64,000 bases of DNA. Origin: Candidatus Pedobacter colombiensis (GTDB taxonomy: Bacteria > Bacteroidota > Bacteroidia > Sphingobacteriales > Sphingobacteriaceae). The stretch spans positions 868,001 to 932,000 of the forward strand of contig CP119313.1 in the NCBI GenBank assembly GCA_029202485.1, written 5' to 3'. The translations under genes and the position numbers were made by a program. Below the pieces are notes generated by a model. It was not told the origin of the DNA. It did not search any database and saw only the letters and a list, made by a program, of their open reading frames with translations. This document shows, piece after piece, positions 44,453-55,300 of the stretch. How positions within the stretch are numbered: the stretch's first letter is position 1; each line of letters starts with the position of its first letter.

Positions 44453-45622
44453 ATGGGGGTTTTGAGCTTTTTTTCAAGTATCAGTTGTTTTTTCTTGCTC
44501 CTGCTTTCGCTACACTTGTTTTTCGCAAAGCGAGGGGTAAAGTTATTGAACCGTTTGCTCTCAGTTATTTTTATTTCCAGGTTTGGTCAGGTGTTGGTTT
44601 CTTTGCTTGTGAATGCGCAGAATGAATCTATATTTTCATTTTTTTACCAGATTTTTACTCCTGTTTACTATGCCGCTCCTGCTTGTTTTTATTTGTATGT
44701 GACCGGTTTTATCAATGGCCGTAATCGGCTCCGTAAGTTTGAATGGCTTCATTTTATTCCGGCTTTACTTGCTGTTGTTCATGTTTTGCCACTGCCTTTT
44801 TCTCCCACGATAAAATGGGATGTCATTGCCGATCAGATTACTGAAAATAAACAACTTTTTATAACAGTAAGAAGTGGGATATTTCCCCCCTGGTTTTATT
44901 ATCTGGGCAGACCATTTTTGTTGTTGGTATATCTAGTTACTACCTGGTTTGCCGTTCTTAAATCAAAAGTGATTGATATCAACATTGATGCAAGTGGTAA
45001 AAAATGGATTTTCTTTTTTCTTCGGGCAGCTACCTTTTTTCAATTGGTCAGCTTTCTGCCATTGACGATATGGAATTTAGATGAACCATTGTTTAATGCT
45101 TCTTTTATTCTACTTAATTGCATGGTGCTTTTGGTTATAGTTGTATTTATTATGCACCAGCCTAAACTGTTTTATGGTTATCTTTTTGTGGCGGTAGATC
45201 TTGAAAAGGATGCTGGGGTAGTTATGGAACATCCAAAGGCAGTGGTTTCAACGAAGAAGATAAATCTTTTGCCTGATCAGGTATCCATATATTCCGATTT
45301 GATGAAATCTTTTATGGAGCATAAAAGACCATATCTTCAGCCGAATTTTCAAATTGTTGATCTGGCTAACGAGCTTAATATCCCTGTGCACCATTGTTCT
45401 TTTGTAATTAACAATCTTATTGGTAAGAATTTCCGCGATTGGATCAATAGTCATCGGATTGATTTTTTTGTAGCAGAATACCCTCTAAAATCTGATAGAA
45501 TGACTATCGAAGCAATTGCTTACGAATCTGGTTTTAAAAGTATGGCTACTTTTTATAATGCCTTTAAAAAAGAAACGGGATTGATGCCTAAAGCCTATTT
45601 CCTGCAAAAAATGGTGTCTTAA
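44453..45622 (+). CDS. Membrane-bound AraC-family transcriptional regulator
   Basis: This 389-residue protein has an N-terminal region of about seven hydrophobic helices (residues 1-245) and a C-terminal AraC-type DNA-binding domain (residues about 280-389) with IVDLANELNIPVHHCSFVINNLIGKNFRDWIN and the second helix-turn-helix TIEAIAYESGFKSMATFYNAFKKETG. Such proteins sense a signal in the inner membrane. It is not near an obvious target; the downstream surface-protein cassette is one possibility, with an inverted repeat in the gap between them. Confidence 0.9.
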   Translation: MGVLSFFSSISCFFLLLLSLHLFFAKRGVKLLNRLLSVIFISRFGQVLVSLLVNAQNESIFSFFYQIFTPVYYAAPACFYLYVTGFINGRNRLRKFEWLHFIPALLAVVHVLPLPFSPTIKWDVIADQITENKQLFITVRSGIFPPWFYYLGRPFLLLVYLVTTWFAVLKSKVIDINIDASGKKWIFFFLRAATFFQLVSFLPLTIWNLDEPLFNASFILLNCMVLLVIVVFIMHQPKLFYGYLFVAVDLEKDAGVVMEHPKAVVSTKKINLLPDQVSIYSDLMKSFMEHKRPYLQPNFQIVDLANELNIPVHHCSFVINNLIGKNFRDWINSHRIDFFVAEYPLKSDRMTIEAIAYESGFKSMATFYNAFKKETGLMPKAYFLQKMVS

Positions 45623-45692
45623 ATTGAGGCTGCTTAAAAAGTCCTTTAGAAAATCGATGACGGAAAGATGCGGTCCCATAAAATTAAGGGCT

Positions 45693-45734
45693 ATTATCTC
45701 TAATTAATACAACTATTGAATAGTTAGAGATAAT
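45693..45734. promoter_or_regulatory. Nested inverted repeats ahead of the surface-protein cassette
   Basis: Outer arms ATTATCTCTAA and TTAGAGATAAT (11 bp, perfect) enclose a second palindrome AACTATT-G-AATAGTT at 45711-45725. They lie upstream of a -7 box and make a plausible regulator-binding site. The AraC-type regulator encoded just upstream is a candidate binder. Confidence 0.5.
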
Positions 45735-45771
45735 TAATATAGTCGTTTAGTAGTCTAATCAAGAACTTTAA

Positions 45772-45779
45772 TACCTTTG
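45772..45779 (+). promoter_or_regulatory. Bacteroidota -7 promoter box (TACCTTTG)
   Basis: This is an exact TAnnTTTG match about 95 bp ahead of the CHU_C gene start and 38 bp after the nested inverted repeat. No clear -33 element is seen. Confidence 0.4.
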
Positions 45780-45851
45780 CTTCGAATTCTATAATTTATT
45801 TGTCGGGATACAAAGAAAAGAATCAATTTATTGTAATTAACCAAACATGTT

Positions 45852-45878
45852 ATGCCAGAAACTATAGTTGCTGCATGA
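45852..45878 (+). other. Possible leader peptide ORF overlapping the CHU_C gene start
   Basis: ATG starts an eight-codon frame (MPETIVAA) whose TGA overlaps the ATG of the next gene as ATGA. This arrangement would permit translational coupling. It is too short to be sure that it is translated. Confidence 0.25.
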
Positions 45879-46381
45879 GGTATTGGCTGTTTTTTATATT
45901 CATTTTGTTTGCTGTTGTCGGCAGTAAGGCACAAAGTGTGGGGGCGGTTATTGTAAACTCAGCGGGTAATACTTATACCCAAAAGGATATCACTTACGAA
46001 TGGAGTGTAGGAGAACTTGCGCTTGTTGAAACTATGTTAAATAAGCAGGTAAGCATTACAAATGGTTTATTACAGCCAATTGTTAGCAACCTGAATATTG
46101 CTGGTGCCCCCCTAGTTTTTCCCATTAATATTCTTACGCCAAATGGTGATGGAGTGAACGATGTATGGGTAGTTAAAGACATCGAAAAATTTCCTGATAA
46201 TGAGGTAACGGTATTTGACCGCTCTGGTCGGACTGTATTTCAGACCAAAAATTATCAAAATGACTGGGCGGGGTATCTTTCAGGTAGGTTACTTGCTGAA
46301 GGTACTTACTACTATGTCATCAAACTTAAAAGGAACGCCAAGTTTGAAATCATCAAAGGCTTCATTACTATTCTAAATTAG
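45875..46381 (+). CDS. Exported protein with CHU_C (T9SS type-B sorting) domain
   Basis: This 168-residue protein starts at an ATG giving a signal peptide ending GSKAQ; the frame is open 75 bp further upstream from a TTG, which would spoil the signal. Residues about 90-168 match the gliding-motility-associated C-terminal domain (FPINILTPNGDGVNDVWVV; VTVFDRSGRTVFQTKNYQND; GTYYYVIKL), used as a type-IX secretion signal. The small N-terminal domain (about 60 residues) could be the passenger. It may be the surface anchor or co-secreted partner of the giant protein encoded 13 bp downstream. Confidence 0.88.
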   Translation: MRYWLFFIFILFAVVGSKAQSVGAVIVNSAGNTYTQKDITYEWSVGELALVETMLNKQVSITNGLLQPIVSNLNIAGAPLVFPINILTPNGDGVNDVWVVKDIEKFPDNEVTVFDRSGRTVFQTKNYQNDWAGYLSGRLLAEGTYYYVIKLKRNAKFEIIKGFITILN

Positions 46382-46394
46382 AACTTATTGTTAT

Positions 46395-49300
46395 ATGTCT
46401 AAACTTTCGCAAACTCGATTTTTTTTAATTGTTCTTGCATTTACTGTGATTTGTTGTACCCGAGCTGTGGCACAGCAGCTTCCTCAAATTAATTATCAAG
46501 GGATAGCCAGGAAGTCAGATGGTAACCCTGTTGCTGATCAGTCTATTCGGTTAAGGTTAACCATCAGAGATGGTGGAGTAAATGGGACCAGTGTTTATAC
46601 GGAAACCAGGCAGCGTACCACGAATAAATTCGGATTGTTTACAGTTGTGATTGGCAGTACCGGAGCCCTTTCGCAAAATGGAGCGATGACAGCAATAAAT
46701 TGGGCTACGGGGAATAAATTCCTTCAAGTAGAAATAGATCCTACGGGTGGAGGTAGTTTTGTAGATATGGGTACTTCTCAGCTTCAATCTGTTCCTTATG
46801 CTATTTATGCAAGTTCGGCGTCTCCTGCTGGTACCGCTGGTGGAGATTTGATTGGAAATTATCCCAATCCTACTGTAAGTAAATTACAAGGATCTGCTAT
46901 AAGTATAACCGCCCCTTTAACGGGACAAATTTTGAAATGGAATGGTAGTGCCTGGACACCGAGTAATGAGTCTACATCTTCAACAGGTCCTCAGGGGCCG
47001 ATTGGGTTAACAGGACCGCAAGGAATTCAAGGGGTAACAGGACAGACCGGAGCTACCGGAGCAACCGGTCCCCAGGGGCCGCAGGGGATACAAGGGATTC
47101 CTGGAATTAGTAATTTAAATTCAATTGGACCTATTAGTGGAACTTCCGATCCTAATGGAATGACATTAAATGCAGGCGTTTTAAGTCTGGCACCGGCGAA
47201 TGCTACTAATGGAGGTGTAGTTACTACAGGTGCTCAGACAATTGCAGGGGCTAAAACATTTAATGGGCCGACAATATTTAACGGAACGATTAATGCCGGG
47301 ACAATTAACAAGGTTACCATTACTGCACCGGCAAATAATGCTGCACTGACATTGGCTGATGGTTCAACTTTATCGACTATAGGTGCTTATACAACTAATT
47401 TAATTACAACTGCGGCAACAACCGTTACCTTGCCTGTAACCGGAATACTAGCTACACTTTCAGGTGCAGAAACCCTTGCTAATAAGGTATTAAATAGTCC
47501 GGTTATTAATGCTCCCACAGGAATTGTAAAGGCAGATGTTGGTTTAAGCAATGTTGATAATACCAGCGATGCCGATAAACCTGTTAGTACACTTTCTCAA
47601 GCTGCGCTCAATTTAAAGGAAGCACTAGCCAATAAATCAACTGATGTAGCTGCTGATGGAGCTTCTGATATAAAATATCCAACTGTAAAGTCTATAAAAA
47701 CATATGTAGATGCAGTTGTGGTTAGTGCAGCCACGATTCCTGATGCTACTGCTAATGTAAAAGGAAAAATACAACTTGCAGGAGACTTGGCTGGTACTGG
47801 TAGTACTGCAGCAACACCTGTGATTAGCGATGCGGCTATCAATACTTCAAAGATTGCAAATGATGCGATAACAACAGCAAAATTATTGGATGGGAGTGTA
47901 TCTGATGCAAAGATTGCTATGGGGATCAGTGCTTCAAAAGTTGGATTAGGGAATGTTGATAATACAAGTGATTTAAATAAACCAGTTTCTACAGCAACGC
48001 AATCCGTGTTGGGTTTGAAAGTAAATATTGCAGATACAGCTTCTATGCTAAGTCCTTATGCTAAACAAGCTGCGACGCAGAGCGCAATTACTGCTGCTCA
48101 GTCAGCAATTGCACTAAAAGTAAATATTGCAGATACTGCTGCAATGCTTAGCCCTTATGCTAAGCAGATAGCAACGCAATCGGCATTGGATTTGAAAGTT
48201 AATGTAGCTGATACTGCTGCTATGTTGAGTCCTTATGCTAAGCAAGCTGCTACGCAGAGTGCAATTACTGCTGCTCAATCAGCAATCACACTAAAAGTAA
48301 ATATTGCAGATACTGCTGCTATGTTGAGTCCTTATGCTAAGCAGGTAGCAACTCAATCAGCATTGGGTTTAAAAGTTAATGTAGCTGACACGACCGCAAT
48401 GCTTAGCTCTTATGCCAAACAAGTTGCTACGCAGAATGCCATTACTGCTGCTCAATCAGCAATCGCACTAAAAGTAAATATTGCAGATACAGCTGCGATG
48501 CTAAGTCCATACGCCAAGCAGGTAGCAACTCAATCAGCATTGGGTTTAAAAGTTAATGTAGCTGACACGACCGCAATGCTTAGCCCTTATGCTAAACAAG
48601 CTGCTACACAGAGTACCATTACTGCTGCTCAGTCGGCAATCGCACTAAAAGTAAATATTGCGGATACTGCTGCAATGCTAAGTCCTTATGCTAAGCAGGT
48701 AGCAACTCAATCAGCATTGGGTTTGAAAGTTAATGTAACTGATACGGCCGCAATGCTTAGCCCTTATGCTAAACAAGTTGCTACACAGAGTGCCATTACT
48801 GCTGCTCAGTCGGCAATCTCACTAAAAGTTAATATTGCAGATACAGCTGCTATGCTAAGTCCTTATGCTAAGCAGGTAGCAACTCAATCAGCTTTAGGTT
48901 TAAAAGTTAATATTGCAGATACAGCTGCTATGCTAAGTCCATACGCCAAGCAAATAGCAACTCAATCAGCATTGGGTTTAAAAGTTAATGTAGCTGATAC
49001 TGCCGCTATGCTTAGCCCTTATGCCAAACAAGCTGCTACACAGAGTGCCATTACTGCTGCTCAATCAGCAATTGCACTAAAAGTAAATATTGCGGATACT
49101 GCTGCCATGCTTAGCCCTTATGCTAAGCAAGTAGCAACGCAATCGGCATTGGGTTTGAAAGTTAATGTAGCCGACACGGCAGCGATGTTAAGCCCTTATG
49201 CCAAACAAGCTGCTACACAGAGTGCCATTACTGCTGCTCAATCAGCAATTGCACTAAAAGTTAATATTGCTGATACTGCTGCTATGCTAAGTCCATATGC

Positions 49301-52300
49301 TAAGCAAGTAGCAACTCAATCAGCATTGGGTTTGAAAGTTAATATAGCCGACACGGCAGCAATGCTTAGCCCTTATGCCAAACAAGCTGCTACGCAGAGT
49401 GCAATTACTGCTGCTCAGTCAGCAATTGCGCTAAAAGTAAATATTGCAGATACCGCTGCTATGCTAAGTCCATATGCTAAGCAAGTAGCAACTCAATCAG
49501 CATTGGGTTTGAAAGTTAATGTAGCTGATACTGCCGCAATGCTTAGCCCTTATGCCAAACAAGCTGCTACGCAGAGTGCAATTACTGCTGCTCAGTCAGC
49601 AATTGCGCTAAAAGTAAATATTGCGGATACCGCTGCTATGCTAAGTCCTTATGCTAAGCAGGTAGCAACTCAATCAGCATTGGGTTTGAAAGTTAATGTA
49701 GCTGACACGGCAGCGATGTTAAGCCCTTATGCGAAACAAGCCGCTACGCAGAATGCAATTACTGCTGCTCAATCAGCAATTGCACTAAAAGTAAATATTG
49801 CAGATACAGCTGCTATGCTAAGTCCATATGCCAAGCAGGTAGCAACTCAATCAGCATTGGGTTTGAAAGTTAATGTAGCCGACACGGCAGCGATGTTAAG
49901 CCCTTATGCCAAACAAGCTGCTACACAGAGCGCAATTACTGCTGCTCAATCAGCAATTGCACTAAAAGTTAATATTGCTGATACTGCTGCTATGCTAAGT
50001 CCATATGCTAAGCAAGTAGCAACTCAATCAGCATTGGGTTTGAAAGTTAATATAGCCGACACGGCAGCAATGCTTAGCCCTTATGCCAAACAAGCTGCTA
50101 CGCAGAGTGCAATTACTGCTGCTCAGTCAGCAATTGCGCTAAAAGTAAATATTGCAGATACCGCTGCTATGCTAAGTCCATATGCTAAGCAAGTAGCAAC
50201 TCAATCAGCATTGGGTTTGAAAGTTAATGTAGCTGACACGGCCGCAATGTTAAGTCCTTATGCTAAACAAGCTGCTACGCAGAGCGCAATTACTGCTGCT
50301 CAATCAGCAATCGCATTAAAAGTTAATGTAGCTGATACTGCCGCAATGCTTAGCCCTTATGCCAAACAAGCTGCTACGCAGAGTGCAATTACTGCTGCTC
50401 AGTCAGCAATTGCGCTAAAAGTAAATATTGCGGATACCGCTGCTATGCTAAGTCCTTATGCTAAGCAGGTAGCAACTCAATCAGCATTGGGTTTGAAAGT
50501 TAATGTAGCTGACACGGCAGCGATGTTAAGCCCTTATGCGAAACAAGCCGCTACGCAGAATGCAATTACTGCTGCTCAATCAGCAATTGCACTAAAAGTA
50601 AATATTGCAGATACAGCTGCTATGCTAAGTCCATATGCCAAGCAGGTAGCAACTCAATCAGCATTGGGTTTGAAAGTTAATGTAGCTGACACGGCAGCGA
50701 TGTTAAGCCCATATGCTAAACAAGTTGCTACACAGAGCGCAATTACTGCTGCTCAATCAGCAATTGCACTAAAAGTAAATATTGCAGATACTGCTGCTAT
50801 GCTTAGTCCATATGCCAAGCAGGTAGCAATGCAATCGGCATTGGGTTTGAAAGTTAATGTAGCTGATACTGCTGCAATGCTTAGCCCTTATGCAAAACAA
50901 GCCTCTACGCAGAATGCCATTACTGCCGCTCAGTCATCAATCGCACTAAAAGTAAATATTGCAGATACTGCTGCGATGCTAAGTCCTTATGCTAAGCAGG
51001 TAGCAATGCAATCAGCATTGGGTTTGAAAGTTAATGTAGCTGACACGGCAGCGATGTTAAGCCCTTATGCTAAACAAGCCGCTACGCAGAATGCAATTAC
51101 TGCTGCTCAATCAGCAATCGGACTAAAAGTAAATATTGCAGATACTGCTGCGATGCTAAGTCCATACGCCAAGCAGGTAGCAACGCAATCGGCATTGGGT
51201 TTGAAAGTTAATGTAGCTGATACTGCCGCAATGCTTAGCCCTTATGCCAAACAAGCTGCTACACAGAGTGCCATTACTGCTGCTCAGTCGGCAATCTCAC
51301 TAAAAGTAAATATTGCAGATACAGCTGCTATGCTAAGTCCTTATGCTAAGCAGGTAGCAACTCAATCAGCTTTAGGTTTAAAAGTAAATATTGCAGATAC
51401 TGCTGCGATGCTAAGTCCATACGCCAAGCAGGTAGCAACGCAATCGGCATTGGGTTTGAAAGTTAATGTAGCTGATACTGCCGCAATGCTTAGCCCTTAT
51501 GCCAAACAAGCTGCTACACAGAGTGCCATTACTGCTGCTCAGTCGGCAATCTCACTAAAAGTAAATATTGCAGATACAGCTGCTATGCTAAGTCCTTATG
51601 CTAAGCAGGTAGCAACTCAATCAGCTTTAGGTTTAAAAGTTAATATTGCAGATACAGCTGCTATGCTAAGTCCATACGCCAAGCAAATAGCAACTCAATC
51701 AGCATTGGGTTTAAAAGTTAATGTAGCTGATACTGCCGCTATGCTTAGCCCTTATGCCAAACAAGCTGCTACACAGAGTGCCATTACTGCCGCTCAGTCG
51801 GCAATCGCACTAAAAGTTAATATTGCAGATACAGCTGCTATGCTAAGTCCATACGCCAAGCAAATAGCAACTCAATCAGCATTGGGTTTAAAAGTTAATG
51901 TAGCTGATACTGCCGCTATGCTTAGCCCTTATGCCAAACAAGCTGCTACACAGAGTGCCATTACTGCTGCTCAATCAGCAATTACACTAAAAGTAAATAT
52001 TGCGGATACTGCTGCCATGCTTAGCCCTTATGCCAAACAAGCTGCTACGCAGAGTGCAATTACTGCTGCTCAGTCAGCAATTGCGCTAAAAGTAAATATT
52101 GCGGATACCGCTGCTATGCTAAGTCCATATGCTAAGCAAGTAGCAACTCAATCAGCATTGGGTTTGAAAGTTAATGTAGCTGACACGGCAGCGATGTTAA
52201 GCCCTTATGCGAAACAAGCCGCTACGCAGAATGCAATTACTGCTGCTCAATCAGCAATTGCACTAAAAGTAAATATTGCAGATACAGCTGCTATGCTAAG

Positions 52301-55300
52301 TCCATATGCCAAGCAGGTAGCAACTCAATCAGCATTGGGTTTGAAAGTTAATGTAGCTGACACGGCAGCGATGTTAAGCCCATATGCTAAACAAGTTGCT
52401 ACACAGAGCGCAATTACTGCTGCTCAATCAGCAATTGCACTAAAAGTAAATATTGCTGATACTGCTGCTATGCTTAGTCCATATGCCAAGCAGGTAGCAA
52501 TGCAATCGGCATTGGGTTTGAAAGTTAATGTAGCTGATACTGCTGCAATGCTTAGCCCTTATGCAAAACAAGCCTCTACGCAGAATGCCATTACTGCCGC
52601 TCAGTCAGCAATCGCACTAAAAGTAAATATTGCCGATACTGCTGCGATGTTAAGCCCATATGCTAAACAAGTTGCTACACAGAGCGCAATTACTGCTGCT
52701 CAATCAGCAATTGCACTAAAAGTAAATATTGCTGATACAGCTGCTATGCTAAGTCCTTATGCAAAACAAGCTGCGACGCAGAGTGCAATTACTGCTGCTC
52801 AATCAGCAATCGCACTAAAAGTAAATATTGCAGATACTGCTGCTATGCTAAGTCCATATGCCAAGCAGGTAGCAACTCAATCAGCATTGGGTTTGAAAGT
52901 TAATGTAGCTGATACTGCCGCAATGCTTAGCCCTTATGCAAAACAAGCCTCTACGCAGAATGCAATTACTGCTGTTCAATCAGCAGTTGCACTAAAAGTA
53001 AATATCGCAGATACTGCTGCTATGTTGAATCCCTATGCTAAACAGATTGCGATACAAAATGCGTTAACATTAAAAGCTAATCTTGCTTCGCCAATTTTCT
53101 CTGGAACTGTTACAGCACCAACATTTATTGGGGCTTTATCAGGTAATGCAGCAACAGCCACTACAGCTGGAACGGTCAGTACAAATGCAAATTTAACTGG
53201 GGTAGTGACTTCAATAGGCAACGCTACTTCAATTGCAAATGGGGCAATAACAAATGCAATGCTTGCAAATGGAGCTGTGGCCAACTTATCAGGAACAAAC
53301 ACAGGTGATCAAGACTTAAGCGGTCTGGCTCCAAAAGTCATGCCTACTTTTACTACTTCAGCTACAGCCCCAGTGTTTGTTTCAACTGCCGCTACAGGTA
53401 CAGCTCCATTTACTGTAGCATCAACTACGCCTGTAGCAAACTTGAGTATTGGTGGTAATGCCGCAACAGCCACAACAGCACTAACTGCAGGTTCTGTCAC
53501 CACAAATGCAAACTTGACAGGTGAAGTTACTTCTGTTGGCAACGCCACAACGATTACTAACGGTGCGGTGATCAATAAGGTGTTGTCAGGTTATACCAGC
53601 GGTGCAGGAACAATTGTAGCTGGAGATAATATCCTTCAAGCTATTCAGAAACTGAATGGTAATGATGGTCTTAAAGCAAATATTGCAGCTCCAACATTTA
53701 CCACTTCAGCTACTGCTCCAATATTTGTATCGACAGTTGCGACTGGTACAGCTCCTTTTACAGTTACTTCGACTACACCGGTAGCAAACTTGAGTATTGG
53801 TGGTAATGCTGCAACGGCCACTACCGCGCTAACTGCAGGTTCTGTTACTACAAATGCAAATTTAACTGGAGTGGTCACTTCAATTGGAAATGCTACTTCA
53901 ATTGCAAATGGCGCAATAACAAATGCAATGCTTGCCAATGGAGCGGTAGCCAACTTATCAGGTACAAACACAGGTGATCAGGATTTAAGCGGCCTGGCTC
54001 CAAAAGCTACGCCAATTTTTACTACCTCTGCAACGGCTCCAGTATTTATATCAACTGCTACTACTGGTATAGCTCCTTTTACAGTTACTTCGACTACACC
54101 GGTAGCAAACTTGAGTATTGGTGGTAATGCAGCAACAGCCACTACAGCAGGAACAGTTAACACAAATGCAAATTTAACTGGAGTAGTCACTTCAATTGGA
54201 AATACTACTTCAATTGCAAATGGCGCAATAACAAATGCAATGCTTGCCAATGGAGCGGTAGCCAACTTATCAGGTACAAATACTGGTGATGAAACCAATG
54301 CCAGCATTAAAACTAAGCTTACACCTGCTACAGCCTCAGTAGACGGTTACTTGAAGGCAACGGATTTTGCAACCTTCAACAGTAAGGGAACTGGGTCTGT
54401 GACAAGTACATCAGTAGTTACAGCTAACGGTATCAGTGGAACTGTCGCGACAGCAAGTACTACACCGGCTATTACTCTAAGTTTGGGGGCAATTACTCCA
54501 ACATCAGTAACTGCAACAGGCACTGTAAGTGGTTCTAACTTATCAGGTACAAATACAGGCGATCAGGACTTAAGTGGCTTGGCTCCAAAAGCTACACCTA
54601 CTTTTACCACTTCAGCTACTGCTCCGGTGTTTATATCAACTGCCACTACGGGCACAGCGCCATTTACTGTAGCATCAACTACGCCTGTAGCAAACCTTAG
54701 TATTGGCGGTAATGCAGCAACCGCTACAACAGCACTAACCGCAGGAACAGTAACAACAAATGCAAACTTAACCGGGCCAATTACTTCGGTTGGAAATACA
54801 ACAAGTATAGGTTCACAGACAGGAACAGGAAATACCTTTGTAATGAGTAATTCACCTGTGTTGGTTACACCGAATCTTGGTACACCAACAACCTTGGTAG
54901 GTACCAATATTACTGGTACGGCAAATGGATTAACATCAGGTAAAGCACTTAATTTGGATGGAGGACTTGGTGGGCAGATTCCTTATCAAACTGCTGTGGG
55001 TGCAACAGCTATGCTGGCTAATGGACTTGCAGGTCAGGTTCTTCAGAGCAATGGAGGTACAGCTGCTCCAAGTTGGGTTAATGCTCCTTCGGCTAACTAT
55101 TCCATTGCGCCCACTACAGGAGGAAGTGTGACATTAACTGCAACCCAGGTATTGGAAGCCGGTGCTTATGTAATTAATGCTACTGCGACGGTTACTTTTC
55201 CAACAGCGGCTAACCTCATCGCGGCAATGACAGCACCACAGGTAGGAGATGTAATTAGATTTATGGTTGCTATAAATGGGACTGGAAATTTTACACCGAC

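Noticed and set aside
45623..45692. Possible tRNA or small RNA gene after the AraC-type gene
   Set aside because: No cloverleaf arms or conserved TPsiC-like sequence could be found; only a GGTCCC stretch attracted attention.
48015..53069. Regular repeats that might suggest a CRISPR array
   Set aside because: The repeats are contiguous, in frame, of two lengths (78 and 99 bp) and contain no unique spacers. They encode a protein repeat.
53033..54907. Several long minus-strand open frames opposite the 3' part of the giant gene
   Set aside because: They mirror the repetitive plus-strand coding sequence, resemble each other only because of that, and have no promoters or gene-like starts.
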